Shown here: positions 32,983 through 45,991 of the stretch, in pieces | Layout of the letters: every line of letters begins with the position of its first letter | Numbering within the stretch: position 1 is the first letter of the stretch | Assembly: GCA_902984215.1 (NCBI GenBank) | Contig: CADWAF010001523.1 | Span: 29,433 to 93,432 of the forward strand | From: Willaertia magna | Taxonomy: Eukaryota; Heterolobosea; Eutetramitea; Acrasida; Naegleriidae | Direction: 5' to 3' | Length of the DNA: 64,000 nucleotides | Program-made: the position numbers and the translations under genes | Notes under the pieces: generated by a model | What the model was told of the DNA's origin: nothing | The model's input: the letters and a program-made list of their open reading frames with translations, nothing else | Database searches by the model: none

Positions 32983-35318
32983 ATGTCAATAGTAGCCCAA
33001 CAAAATATATCCTTCTTCAAAAGTTTTCTTCTGAAATACACTAAATATCAAGATGAAATTAGGAAAATAGTGGACAATAAATTATATAGATTAATAATAA
33101 ATATGGATGATTTAAGAAGTTTCGATAATAAAATTGCAAGTCAAATTCAACAAGAACCCCTAAGATACATTCTAGATTTCGAAATGGCACTGTATGAATT
33201 CATAAACACAAATCATCCAAAACATTTTGAAGATAACGCCGGGACAGAAATACATTTAGGTTTTGAAGGTCAGTTAGGAGCTGACTGTCACGTTTCACCT
33301 AGAGATTTATTGGCCTTTTATGCTAATAAATTAATATGTCTTTCAGGAATTATAACAAAATGTAAGAACATATTTTTTTTAAAAATTTTATAAAATTTAC
33401 AAAATAATAATTATTAGGTTCAAGTGTCATCCAAAGAATTATTAGAATAATAAATTATTGTGAAAAGACAAATAAATTTACTGACATTGACTTTACATCT
33501 GAAGCAAATATATTAGCATCTCATAACGGTGGAGCAGGTTTAAACTATCAAGATGCTGAAGGTAATATACTAGAAACAGAATTTGGTTTGTCACAATTTA
33601 CTGACACTCAGTCACTATTTATACAAGAAGCCCCTGAAAACGCACCTGCAGGTCAATTACCAAGATCAATTGAATGTATTGTAGAACATGATTTAGTAGA
33701 TAAAGTAAAACCTGGAGATAGAGTTACATTTTATGGAATATATAAAGCTATCCCTCCATCAGGTGGCAATCAAACAAAATTATCAAGTAAAATGAGAATG
33801 GTATTTATTGTAAATAATATTGTGAGGAAAGAATTTCAATTGGAGAATGAAATTTATACACCCAAAGAAATACAGAATATTGAGTATTTATCTAAAAGAA
33901 AGGATGCTTTTGAGGTGTTATCTCAAGGTATTGCGCCAACAATTTATGGTCACGATATTATTAAGAAAAGTTTATTATTACAAATGTTAGGAGGTGTTGA
34001 AAAGAATTTTGCTAAATCTAATACACATGTCAGAGGAGATATTAATATATTATTGGTTGGTGACCCTTCCACTGCAAAGTCACAATTATTGAGATTTATG
34101 TTACACACTTGTCCATTAGCTATTTCTACAACTGGTAGAGCTTCAACAGGTGTTGGTTTAACAGCTGCTGTTGTTTCTGACAAAGATACAGGTGATCGTA
34201 CATTACAAGCAGGTGCTATGGTATTAGCTGATAGAGGAGTTGTTTGTATCGACGAATTTGACAAAATGTCAGATATTGACAGAGTTGCAATGCACGAAGT
34301 AATGGAACAACAAACTGTAACAATACAAAAAGCAGGTGTGCATGCCTCTTTAAATGCAAGATGTTCTGTTTTAGCTGCAGCTAATCCAATATATGGTCAA
34401 TATAATAGAGAGGCCAGTATACAAAGAAATATTGGGTTGCCTGATTCCTTACTTTCTCGTTTTGATTTAATTTATATATTATTGGATGAGAGAAATGAAG
34501 AAAAGGATAGATTAATAGGCACACATGTGTTAAATGTTCACAAACAACAAGCATCACAATATCACAGCTCTAAGGTTGGGATTTCACAAGAATCTAAATT
34601 AGATGATTTTGATGCCATGACAACATTCTTCAAAGAATTACAGAAAATACCTGATACTGAAGGTACATACCAATCTCAAAGTCATTTGGTTATCCCAATA
34701 TCTTTTTTAAAGAAATTTATACAGTATGTCAAACGAAAAGAACCAATTTTGTCAGAAGAAGCTAGAGAATTAATTCATGAAAAGTATTTAGAGTTTAGAG
34801 AAGGAAATATGAAAGGACATAAAACATTGCCAATTACACCTAGAACTTTAGAATCTTTTATTAGACTTTCTACTGCTCATGCTAAGATGAGACTGAGTGA
34901 AGCGGTAACTAAAGAAGATGTTGAAGCTGCATTTAAATTAATGTATTATTCAATTTGGTTCATAAACAATACCAATAACACTAACTCAATTTTAGTCAAC
35001 TTGTCCAACGCTGAGGAGATGATTGGAAATAAGAAGACTAATAAAAAGAAGACAACATCTACATCCACAACAAACATGAATGGTAGCGAACAACCTGTAA
35101 CAATAGAGGAAGATTTAGATGAAAAGGAGGCGATTACCCTAGTAAAGAAAGCAATCCATCAACACGCACAAGATGGTTGTCTTGTTACTGAAATGCAACG
35201 AATATTGCAAGAAGAAAATTCATTGCCTAAAACTCAATTTGAGAAGATTTTGAAAATGTTGGATGAAGAAGTGTTTTGTATTATAGAAGGCCCTAAGGTA
35301 TTTTATTGTGGAGAATAA
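32983..35318 (+). CDS. MCM3: DNA replication licensing factor MCM3
   Basis: Two exons (32983-33361, 33418-35318) with a 56-base intron give 759 residues. FEGQLGADCHVSPRDLL and the later EAPENAPAGQLPRSIE...VKPGDRVTFYGIY block are specific to MCM3 among MCM2-7. Walker A is GDPSTAKS near residue 341, Walker B is CIDEFDKM near 403, and the arginine finger SRFDL is near 473. A winged-helix-like C-terminal end follows a Lys/Thr linker. MCM3 is part of the hexameric replicative helicase. The stop codon is one base from the DNAJC11 stop on the other strand. Confidence 0.96.
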
Positions 35319-35319
35319 A

Positions 35320-37325
35320 TTATTCCTTTTCGTTAACCAAATCTTCTTCAAGAAGAGGTATGCTTAATTCATCCTCATCACCTATTTCAATTTGATGTTT
35401 CTTTCCTCTGAAACTATACCAAATTAATAGTGTTTTATTTTCACAGTATGGAGCTGGATCAAAAGAACCTTCTAGTCTTGATTTTGAGTAATCAGGTAAA
35501 GAAAGTTTAGAATTAACAACGTGGTATTGTAATTGATCTGTTAAGTCAACCCACGAAGGATACTTATCCAATTCATCTCCATTCTCTTTTTGAGCTAAAT
35601 CACCGTACCTTGCACTAATAACTATTAAACCATTTATTTGTTCTTCTGCCTCTCTTATTTGATTAACTCTTACTTTCATCTTTTCTAATTCAATCAATGC
35701 CTTTTCTCTCTTTTCACGAGTTCTTTCATAATTTTCTTTACGTTTATTTTTCAATTCTTTCTTCTTATAATAAGATTGAATTGGTGAATAAATTAATGAT
35801 TTAAATAAACTATAAAGTGTAATTGGCGTTATAATTGAAAATAATAAAACCTTCCAATTAAACGAATGAGTTAAAAGAATTGGTACATTAAATGTATGTC
35901 TTTCTCTTTTTAAAGATAATTTAAAATTAATACCTTCATTATATCCAAATCCAACACCAAAACCTAATTCAGTTTCTTCTCCTACACTTTTCATTAATAA
36001 AGTATTACAACTTATATCTGCATTAGTTGAAAAATCAGTTGTAGAAAGTGTTACATCTGTTACTAACTCTATACTATTATCTTCATCAACTTCCTCTTCA
36101 TCATCAAGTGAGGCAGAAGCACTTGAAGCAAACAAAGATGATAATTCTTTCCTATATTCACAACTAATATGCGATTGATTCAAACCAACTTTAAAATCAG
36201 ATGAAATTGAAGAATTATCATTTAAATCCTTTTCAATCGTTAAAGTTACTCCATTATCTTGAGGGAATGACCAATTTAAAGTACCAAATAAATTCTTATC
36301 ATTAAATAATTGTCTTTTATAATAAACTTGAAATCCAGCAATAGCTAACCAATTTAAAACACTAAAATTCATTTGGACACCATTCAATTGACTAATCCAT
36401 TTAATTCCACCAAAACTAACGTCACTTAATTTTGTATTTGCTCCTAAAATAAAAGTAATTGAAGTAGGATTGGAACTTGAATAAGCACCTGTTAGATCAA
36501 TACTTGTAGATTCTTTTGTAGGATTCATTATATGTCTCCATTGTAAGGCTACTGAATGTGATATATTTGATTTCTCTAAATGATCAAACCCTGCATGTCC
36601 ATGAAATAGAAAAGTATCTAAAGGAGTGATTGGCGTTTGGAAAGAATGTGAAATACTTGAATGTGAAAAAACAAATTTAGGGTAAACAATTAGATAAGTA
36701 TTTCCTTCTTCATCTTGTGTATATTCTTCTTCTTCATTCTCATTAAATAATCCAGTAACATCAAATTCCAAAGAAGCACTTGTTGAACTATTTGTTTTTA
36801 AACTTCTTTGAGTTTTTAATTGTTCCTTTTTATATTCTCTAATTTTATTCTTTAATTCTTCAAAAGATAAATCTGAATCTTTAATTACTGGAACTAATGA
36901 AGTTATATGTTTACCTAAAACATCATATTGCGCTCTCTTTTTTTCATTGCTTAATACTTCATAGGCTTCATTTAGTTGTTTTTGTTTTTCTTCAAAGTAT
37001 TCTTCTAATTCTTTTTGTTTAAACATTTTCTTTTGTTCATTACTTAATCTTTGAGCATCTGGATGACATTTTCTAGATTGTTTACGAAAGGCTTCAACTA
37101 TTTCTCTTTGAGTTGCTTGTTTAGATACTCCAAGAATTTCATAGTAGGTCTTTTTTTTCTTTTTGTAGATTTCATCTAATGAAATATCATTTATTTCATC
37201 TTCATCTTCTTCTATTATTTCTATTATATATTAATTATATCGGAAAGGTTTTAAGACTTACCTTCCATGTGGTCTAAGATATCATTGGATTTATTGAATA
37301 AATCTTTAATTTTTTTTTGCGGCAT
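35320..37325 (-). CDS. DNAJC11: DnaJ homolog subfamily C member 11 (mitochondrial)
   Basis: Two exons (37262-37325 and 35320-37220) with a 41-base intron give 654 residues. A J-domain begins near residue 46 (YYEILGVSKQATQREIVEAF) with an intact HPD motif, although the helix after HPD is extended. The middle region (about 180-430) alternates short strands as in the beta-barrel-like DNAJC11 core. The C-terminal part, with a hydrophobic helix, Lys/Glu helix, ISARYGDLAQ and a PAPYCENKTLLIWYSFRG segment, matches the DUF3395 end of DNAJC11. In animals this protein associates with MICOS/SAM at mitochondria. Confidence 0.88.
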
Positions 37326-37734
37326 TTTTTTGATTGAATTTTAAAGCAAAATGATTTTGTTTTTAATTAATTATTACAATTAATTTTTGATTGTTGGCAT
37401 CAAATCTTTAATTCGCATTTAATTTTAGACTTAAACCATTACTTTTGTAAATTGTATTTTATTAAGAAAAATAAAAGCAAGTTGTTCCCCTGAAAAACAA
37501 ACGTGAAGAGGCAAGATAGAATACAATCGTTTACTAACCATTTTCACTAAAGAAACTTTGGAACTGGATTGCGGAAGGCTTTGAGGATAACGTTTTATTA
37601 GCTGACATTTAGATCGGCAAATCGAAACAAAGCCGTTCTGCATTCCGTTTACTATTTCAAATTCCCTTCGAGTCATGTTCGTGTTACCTTTCGCAATGAA
37701 TTTCATCCGTTCGCCAAAAAATTAGAAAAAAAAA
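37326..37734. promoter_or_regulatory. Divergent promoter region of DNAJC11 and P4-ATPase
   Basis: This 409-base stretch holds TTCGCCAAAAAA (reverse TTTTTTGGCGAA) at 37710-37721, just 14 bases before the P4-ATPase ATG. A 91-codon minus-strand ORF (37431-37706) is present but looks like chance (see rejected list). No other feature is seen. Confidence 0.45.
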
Positions 37735-40700
37735 ATGAGTCTTCACAATGACGAACCAATGATTGTGGACGTAGTAGAAGACACAACAATCCCACAACCA
37801 AATCTAACCATTCACTCTGGTAATGGAGTGACCAATAGCAATAACAATAATATTCAACAAGAACAAAATGTTGAAGAAAATAAGAATAAAGAAGAAGTAG
37901 AAGATAATCATACGGTATATATTAATGATTGGGATAAAAATAAATTAGAAAGAAAGAAATGGTATCTCTTTAAAAATTATTTTGGAATTTCTATACCTAG
38001 ATTTCCATCTAATTATGTCAGTACCACTAAAGTAAGTATTAATTATTATAATATTTAATATCTGTAATCCTATAAAAAAGTATACATGGTGGAATTTTAT
38101 ATTTCTAAATCTATTATATCAAATGAAAAAAATCGGTAACATTTACTTTATTGTAGTTATGATTTTTTCATTAATTCCAGGAGTCAGTCCAATCTTTCCG
38201 ATTACATCAATTTTACCAGTTATTTTCATTTTAGGAGTTAATATGATAAGAGAAGGAGGAGAAGATTTTTTACGTTATTTAAATGATAGAAAAATAAATA
38301 AGATGGATGCGTTTGTATTAAGAGAAGGTAAAATTCAAAGGGTTGATACAAGTGATGTTAAAGTTGGAGATATTGTTAAAGTTGATGAAGATTTTACATT
38401 TCCCGCCGATATTTTATTAATAAGCAGTAGTTTTGAAGATGGTAGCTGTAAAATTGAAACTGCCAATTTAGATGGTGAAACTAATTTAAAACCTAGATAT
38501 TGTCCGAATACAAGTATGTTTAATTCTACTGATAGGCTAATGAAGATGAAAGGAGGAGTTATTAAATGTCAATTACCTAATGAACAATTATATAAATTTA
38601 AAGGATCAATACAATATCCAAATATTGAAAGTAATAATGAACTTGTTGAGAAATCTTTATCTCATATGAATATATTATTAAAAGGTAGTATTTTAAAAGC
38701 TACAGATTATATTTATGGAGTAGTTATTTATACAGGTAAAGATACTAAAATTATGAGAAATATGCACAAAGGAAAAGTTAAATTTAGTTATGTTAATTAT
38801 ATGTTAAATTATTTTATTGGAATGTTATTTATTATACAATTTTTAGCTTGTTGTATTTTAGTTGGTATTGGTGCTTATCACGAATTCACAACAAGAAGGA
38901 AATCTTTTTATATTCCTCCACCAACTCCTAAAGGTGTAACTGATGCTGGATTTGTTGTCATGTCATGGTTAACTTACTTTATCTTATTGAATATGTTAAT
39001 TCCTGTATCTTTATTCGTTTCTCTAGAATTTGTGAAAATGATTCAAGCATGGTTTATTACAATGGATAATCGTATGGCAATTACTGAAAATGATCCACAT
39101 GACCCTGATCGTAAAATGTTTATTCATTCAGAAAGTATTTCAACTGATTTAAATGCTGATTTATCACAAATTGATATTATATTTAGTGATAAAACAGGTA
39201 CTTTAACTGAAAACTCTATGGTATTTAACAAATTATATGTTCTTTCAAATAATTCTGATTATTTACATGATGATTATAAAATTAAAGGTAATTTAGGTAC
39301 TTTATTGAAAGAATATATGAATAGTAATACTAAACAATCCCCAACTGAGAATCGTACAAGTTTTTCATCAATGAAAGGTAAAATTACTAACGATGATGAA
39401 TTCTTTGCAGTATTTCAATCTTGTTTATGTTTAAGTCTTTGTCACAATGTATCCATTCGTGAAAAGAAAGTTAAACATAAAAAAGATATTGAATTAGAAG
39501 AACTTCCAGCAGATAAAAGTACAAATTTTGAAGGTGAAAGTGTAGACGAAGTTGCATTAGTTTTAGGAGCAAATAACAATGATTTCCAACTAGTTTTCTA
39601 TTCAGAATTAAAAACAACATTAAGAATATTTGGTAAAGAATATACTTTTGAAAGATTATGTGAAATTCCTTTCAGTCCAGATCGTAAACGTATGAGTACT
39701 ATGTTTATGGTACCAAATAATTTCTTACAAGATTTTCCAATTGTTAAGGAAAAGATTATGAGATCAATGCAAGTATCTTCATCAACAACACCTAATTCAA
39801 ATGTTGTTATTTGTTTCTGTAAAGGTGCAGATAGTTTCTTATTCCCATATATTAAGGATGACAATAGAAATCAATATAAAAAACAAGTTGATGCAAATAT
39901 CTTAGATATGGCAAAAGATGGCTTAAGAACATTGTTATTAGCTTATAAGTATGTAGATGAAGTGACATTTAAGAAATGGTTAAGTGAATATGATCAAGCT
40001 AAAAGTGTTTTAGGTAAACAACGTGAAACATTAGTTGAAAAATCAGAAGGTGAGATGGAAAGAGATTTATTTATGATTGGTGCAACAGGTATTGAAGATA
40101 AATTACAACCTCATGTACCAGAAACAATTAAATTCTTTTTAACAGCTGGATTACAATTATGGTTATTAACTGGTGATAAACGTGAAACTGCAGTAAATAT
40201 TGCTGGAATGTCAAATTTCATTAATAGTGAAAGTACTATTTATACATTAGATGGTGATGGTGGTATTACAAGTGAAGAAGAATGTGCTAAAGCATTAGCT
40301 CAGCATTTAAAATCAATTGAGGAATTAAAACCAGCAAGTTTAGATAACATTGCTTTAGTATTAGATGGTCACGCATTTGATTATTGTTTAGGAGAACAAA
40401 CAGCTAAACTATTTATTGATTTAATTAAAAAGTGTAAAACAGTTATTTGTTGTAGAGCTACACCAAAACAAAAAGCTAAATTAGTTGAATTAGCTAAAAA
40501 GAAATTAAAGAAGAATGGTTTAGCAATTGGAGATGGTGCTAATGATGTTCCAATGATTCAAAAAGCTAAAGTAGGTGTTGGTGTTATGGGTAAAGAAGGT
40601 ACTCAAGCTAAATTATCATCTGATTATGCAATTCCAAAGTTTTATATGTTAAAAAGATTATTAGTTGTACATGGTAGATATTCTTATAAGAGATCAGCAC

Positions 40701-41473
40701 AATTTATTCAATACTCTTTCTATAAGAATATGGTTATTACTTTGGTACAAATTTATTTTAGTTTTTATTGTTTATGGTCAGGTCAAACATTGGTTGACAG
40801 TTACGTTTTGACTTTCTATAATATGATATTTACTTTAATGAATCCATTTGTATTTGGTTTAATGGAAAAAGATATTAATGAAGAGATTTTAGAAGATCCA
40901 GAAACTGGTCCAAAATTATATGCATCTATTCGTAAAGAAAATATATTTAATGTTTATACATTTATTAAGTGGGTTGGTGGTGGAATATTGCATGGTACTA
41001 TTATTTATTTCTTCACTATCTATGCTACTTATGACACAATGTTATCACATAGTATGCAACATGATGGTATTTGGGCTAGATCTGCATTAATGTGTTCAAT
41101 TGTATTCTTTGTAGTTAATATCAAATGCTATTTAGAAATGGAACATTTGACATGGGTACACCATGCATGTATGGCATTTTCATTTTTCACTTATTATGCA
41201 TTCAATTTTTGTTACGTTGGTATACCAAGTGTATTGGGTACAAGAAATATGTACTATGTTTGGTATGAGATTGTTAAATCTGCCCAATTTTGGATAGTTC
41301 ATATTTTGGGCGTAGCTTCCCCATTTGTTATTGATTTAACAGCGTATACGATTAAATATTTTGTTAGTCCAGATCCTTATCAAAAGTATAAGATGATGGC
41401 AAGGAATAGAACTAATCAAGTTATGAATCAAAAGAAAGACACTTCATGTTGTTGGGTTGATGACCATCCTTAA
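37735..41473 (+). CDS. P4-type ATPase, phospholipid flippase
   Basis: Two exons (37735-38031, 38081-41473) with a 49-base intron give 1229 residues. The intron falls in the classic STxKYTWWNFLFLNLLYQ region. The P4 signature ANLDGETNLK, the phosphorylation site DKTGTLT near residue 469, GDKRETAVNIA and GDGANDVPMIQKA are intact. The M4 motif reads PVSL where many flippases have PISL. About ten membrane helices are visible. The first 80 residues are an acidic Asn-rich cytosolic tail. It should flip aminophospholipids in the plasma or endosomal membrane, usually with a CDC50 partner, which is not in the window. Confidence 0.95.
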
Positions 41474-41553
41474 AGTGATGTATTTTAAAACAGTTAATTT
41501 TATAAAAAATATTTATTTTTAAAACTTTGGTTTTACAAATTATTTAATCCAAA

Positions 41554-41940
41554 TTATTGGATTTCTGGTCTGAATTGACATCCAGCTTTCACTAAGATTT
41601 CTTCAATTTCTTCACTTGTTTTATCTCTAATATCAATCTCTTCTTTAACTTCTTGGGCTGGTGTGTAAATCGTTAACTTTGGATAATCACCAATGAAAAA
41701 TACTTGAAGACCAGACATTTTCATGGATCTCTTGAAAATAAACTCTAATGCTCCAGGATATTTCTTTAAACAAGGTCCAATACAAGTGTTTATTCTAGCA
41801 ATATCTTTTTGATCTCCAAATTGGAATGGTTTATCAGCTTCTTCACTTTTAATTTCACTTTCGGAATTTCCAACCACAAAACAACAACCAATTACAAAAA
41901 GACAAAGGGCAATCAACAATAATAGAGAGTATTTTTGCAT
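41554..41940 (-). CDS. Selenoprotein M / Sep15-like ER thioredoxin-fold protein (Cys form)
   Basis: The protein is 128 residues with a strong signal peptide (SLLLLIALCLFVIGCCFVV). The mature part shows the pattern of the SelM/Sep15 fold: a cysteine pair (CIGPC), a helix, a strand-like FFIGDYPKLTIY, then EEIDIRDKTSEEIEEILVKAGCQF, which parallels 'G.DP.L.L...EEI.L...T.EEI...V.ELGF'. Family members use CxxU or CxU. Here the pair is CxxxC with no in-frame TGA, so it is a cysteine form with atypical spacing. The family acts in ER redox quality control. Confidence 0.6.
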   Translation of the reverse strand: MQKYSLLLLIALCLFVIGCCFVVGNSESEIKSEEADKPFQFGDQKDIARINTCIGPCLKKYPGALEFIFKRSMKMSGLQVFFIGDYPKLTIYTPAQEVKEEIDIRDKTSEEIEEILVKAGCQFRPEIQ

Positions 41941-42186
41941 TTTTTTTATGATTTAATTTCGGAGATGGAAATTGTTGTAATAATTTTAACACGTTTTATT
42001 ATTAATCAAAAACAAAGAGTATCCAATGGGCAAGTTCGAACGATAAATTAAACACGTGTTGCACTACAGGCAACCACAATTTGGAATAAAAATAACATTT
42101 ACAAAAAGATAAATTACAAAGTTAAATAATAAAAGAAATCCCTTCCACTAAACAACTTTTAAGAAATACTTAAATTTCTTATCAAA

Positions 42187-43557
42187 TTATCTCTTCTTCT
42201 TGGGTATATGAATACCATTAAGACTAGAACTTGACGACATTAAATTATCATTTGGTTTTTGTTTCTTAAGTGGAGGTGAACTCATAGAATTTGATACTGG
42301 TGGTGCAGATCTATTCATATTCATTCCTGAAGTCTTTGCAGGTATTGGTTGACGTTGATTTGAAGAAATTGGAGGAGGTCCTCTTTGCCTCATACTTGTT
42401 TGTTGTTGAGTTTGTCTTTTAAGCCTATCAAACTTTGCAGTTTTTGTATCTTCTCCAAATATTGAGGCTACAGAAATATTCTTTGAAACTGGAGATTGTT
42501 GTATTGCATCAGCATCAGGAGGAGAAGAAGGTCTTTGTCTAGAAAAATCAATCCTTCTTTCTCTTTGTACAATAGGTTGTTTAAAACGTCTTGCAGTTGG
42601 AAGACCAGCATACGCTTCAAAACTATTATCTATTTGTAATGGAACTGTACCTCTTACCTTATTACCAGGTACCAACTGTTTGACAGGTGAATCTTCTTTC
42701 CTTCTCATTGTAGGCTTTGGACCTGACGATTCATTAAGAGATTTAGCCCATAATTTAGATTTACCTGGGGCTTTTGAGGTACTTGAGCTAGTTTCTTTTA
42801 CTGTAGTTGATACAGATGGTTTCCTAACTCTAGATATTCCAGAATTATCATTACTTGTTGAAGTTCTATTTCTTGTCTTTGGAGGAGCTATTTCAATAGG
42901 TTTGGAATGATGAGTTGGTTTTGTTACATTTGTCATTGAGGTAGTTTTAGATGTAGAAGGTTGATTCTTTTTCAACTTTTGTAACTTCTTTTCTCTTTCC
43001 TCTCTTTCCTTCTCTAATTCACGATAAATAGCCTTCCAATTCCTACCATTCCTAGAGCCTTAAAAATGTTAATATTAACAGTAATAATTTGTTAGTTGAT
43101 AAAATTAATAAAATCAATGGAACATATTCAAATAATTTTTTTGTACAAATTGGCGGGAATATTAATAATTTTAAAAAGAAAAAAGGCTTACCTTTATATC
43201 CGAATTGTTGTTTGCAAAAAATTTCCCACAAACTTTCGGTATTCAAAGAAACACCTTCATTTTCATTCTTTTCTTCAATTTCTCTTAATTTTGGAGGAGA
43301 ACAACAACTTAATAAACGAGTAACTATATTATCATCAACATTTTCTAATACAGGTATATCATCAATATTATCTTGTAATAACTTTGCACACATATCGTAT
43401 AATGAAGGAACTAATGTGTTCCTAACTATTTAAGATTATATTATAACAATTAAAATAATGAATATTTCAAATTATTTTCATTATTTTACAAATACGTACG
43501 AGCATCTATCTGGACATTTGTTCCAGATCTTCTTCTCATTGTAATATCTTCAGTCAT
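42187..43557 (-). CDS. ELOA: Elongin A homolog
   Basis: Three exons (43500-43557, 43192-43425, 42187-43058) splice in frame to 387 residues. Residues about 20-125 match the Elongin A domain: LVPSLYDMCAKLLQDNIDDIPVLENVDDNIVTRLLSCCSPPKLREIEE...LWEIFCKQQFGYKG...NWKAIYRELEKERE. The first part holds the BC-box-like LYDMCAKLL that would bind Elongin C. The rest is a basic, Ser/Pro/Arg-rich disordered tail. The animal protein has an N-terminal TFIIS-like domain that is absent here. It would promote Pol II elongation or act as an ubiquitin-ligase adaptor. Confidence 0.82.
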
Positions 43558-43836
43558 TTTTTTTAATGTTTTTTGTGATTTATTTTAGGTACCTGAATTG
43601 GTTCTTAGATGTTTGTGAAGACAATTATACTTTTGGGAATTAACAATACACAATATAAAACTTCATCTATTCTCAAGTAAAAGTTTTATAGTTTCCTTCT
43701 CTAGATATTAGTGTTTTCATTGCTGGATGACGAGAAGGTGATGTTTAGCAAAAATTAAAGGAACAAAGAAACCCACAAATCAAGGCGTGATGGATGACTG
43801 GTCATTAAATTTTTTAAATTTTTTATTAAAAAAAAA

Positions 43837-45991
43837 ATGTCCCAGTTGAAACAAGAGTTATTAGATCAATTAAATAAACCTGAACAGGAAATCCAAAAAC
43901 TTGAGACAACAGAAAAGAAGATTGGTGATATCATCAATTGGTGTTGTTATAATTATCAAAATACAGATAAAGAAGCCACTTTTGAAAAAACAAAAGAATA
44001 TCTTACCGCTGTTTTGACAGTAAGTATATTCTTTAAAGTGAAATGTTGAAATATAAATTTATTATTAAAGAATGTTGTTTTCTTTATTGATTCATCAAGT
44101 AAAGAATTAGAAACTTTAGTTGATTTAGAAGCACAAGAAATTAATAGAATTGGTGCTGAAATGACAATTATTTACGATCGTTTAAAATCTTCAAGAGCAA
44201 TGACAGGTAGAGAAGAATTAACTAAAATGCACGCTGTTAAACCAACTGCAAGAATTGGTAAAAAGAAGAGTAAAGTTAAACGTAAGTTTTATTATTTCAC
44301 TATTATTTACTTTTAATATAGTCTCCACAAGTAACTTTAAAGATATTAAAACACAAACACCTGAAGGAGAGATTAATTTCAATGCTTATGCAGATTTAGG
44401 TATTTCTATTGCACCTAAAGGTGTTGAACAATATCCAAGTACATTTTCATCATTTACAACACAAAAAACAGATTTTACAACAGCCAACAAAACATCTTCC
44501 TTTAATAATGCACCACCATCATTTGAACCAGTTAATTTAGATAACCTTTCAACACCAATCTCAACACCTTCTACACCAACATCAAGTACCTCAATGTCAG
44601 GCAGTACCAGTTTCGCAAATTCACCATCCAACAGTTCATTAAACATGTTACAACAACAACAAAAACAACAATCCATGTTTACTGCACCACCTTCACTTGA
44701 CTTACCTGGAGGATTCCTTAACACCCCGCCAACTTCCCCATTGACCAATACAATGACCCCTCCACCTCCTTCAAACACACCTCCGCCACCATCAATGAAT
44801 ACAAAACCTACGTTAACCCCTCCACCGCCAACAATGAATACGATGACTCCACCGCCACCAATGATGAATACGCCACCTCCACCAACTAATGTACCTGTTC
44901 CTCCACCTAAAACGGTACCACCTCCACCAACTACAAGTGGTAATGTTGTTCCTCCACCACCAGTGAATAATACTCCAAAACCACCTACTATGAATAATAC
45001 TCCTCCACCTCCAATGAATGTACCACCTCCACTAACTACTAATAATAATACAACTGGTGTAAGTGTACCTCCACCACCAACTGGTGTTCCAATGCCTCCA
45101 CCAAGTATTGTTAGTGTTAAGCCTCCACCACCTCCACAAGATGTCCCAACTGAAGTTGCAACTGGAGGCGGGGGTAGAGGTGATTTATTAGCTTCTATCA
45201 GAGCTGGAAAATCCTTAAAGAAAGTACCAAAACCAACAAATGATGCACCAAAGATTGAAAAAGTTGCACCTAAGGCAAATAATGATGATTCAGGCAGCGG
45301 TGGTGGTAGCAGTACTCCTCCACCAACCTCAATGGGAGGAGGCGGCGGTGGTGACATGATGTCACAAATCTTAGCTCAAAGAAATCGTATGAAACAAAAC
45401 CAACCAAAACAAGAAAATACAAACAATGTAGTTCCACCTCCAAAGGTCCCACCACCAACTACAAAACCGCCAGTTTCAACTCCTGTAGTCCCGCCACCAA
45501 GTACGAAACCACCAGTTTCCGTAAATAATAACCCACCTGTACCACCTCCAACAACTAAACCACCAGTTGTCAGTAATAATCCTCCAGTTCCACCACCTAC
45601 TACTAAACCACCTGTTAGTAATGTGACACCACCTCCACCAAAGACAGTACCACCTCCACCAACTGGTGTAAGTGTTCCTCCACCACCAACTGGTGTTCCA
45701 ATGCCACCTCCAGGTATTGTAAATGTTGCTCCACCTCCAATCTCAACAAATGTTCCAGAAGATTTAACAAGTGGTGGAAGAGGTGATTTATTAGCTTCAA
45801 TTAGAGCTGGAAAGTCCTTAAAGAAAGTACCAAAACCAACAAATGATGCACCAAAGATTGAAAAAGTTGCTCCAAAATCTAATGATGATTCTGGAAGTAG
45901 TGGTGGTAGCACTACTAGCTCCATGGGAGGCGGTGGTGGTGATTTAATGTCACAAATCATGGCTCAAAGAAATAGAATGAAGAAACAATAA
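43837..45991 (+). CDS. Abl-interactor (Abi)-like protein with polyproline and tandem WH2 modules
   Basis: Three exons (43837-44019, 44071-44281, 44322-45991) give 687 residues. The N-terminal 130 residues resemble the Abi helical region (ADYCENNY-like INWCCYNYQNTDKEATFEKTKEYLTAVL, then LVDLEAQEINRIGAEMTIIYDRL), the part that packs in the SCAR/WAVE complex. A long Pro-rich stretch follows. WH2-like actin-binding motifs DLLASIRAGKSLKKV occur near residues 419 and 619. Each is followed by a Gly-rich spacer and a shorter helix MSQI(L/M)AQRNRMK (near 476 and 672). Known Abi proteins carry no WH2 motif as far as I know, so this would couple complex scaffold and actin binding in one chain. Confidence 0.78.
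45060..45990 (+). repeat. Duplicated polyproline-WH2-Gly-helix module inside the Abi-like gene
   Basis: Two copies of a segment of about 330 bases lie at roughly 45060-45400 and 45660-45990. Both encode PPPPTGVPMPPP, then GRGDLLASIRAGKSLKKVPKP, TNDAPKIEKVAPK, a Ser/Gly spacer, a Gly run and MSQI-AQRNRMK. The copies are highly similar at the DNA level, indicating a recent or homogenised duplication. Confidence 0.85.

Noticed and set aside
37431..37706. 91-codon ORF on the minus strand in the DNAJC11/P4-ATPase gap
   Set aside because: It lies in a divergent promoter region, shows no domain, and its 5' end abuts the P4-ATPase leader. It looks like chance.
43150..43159. TTGGCGGGAA, a perfect E2F word
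   Set aside because: It lies inside intron 2 of the Elongin A gene, not upstream of a start codon, so I do not call it a promoter site.
44386..45357. 323-codon Gly/Val-rich ORF on the minus strand
   Set aside because: It is the mirror of the polyproline-encoding region of the Abi-like gene (CCA/CCT becomes TGG/AGG), so it is a shadow of the real frame.
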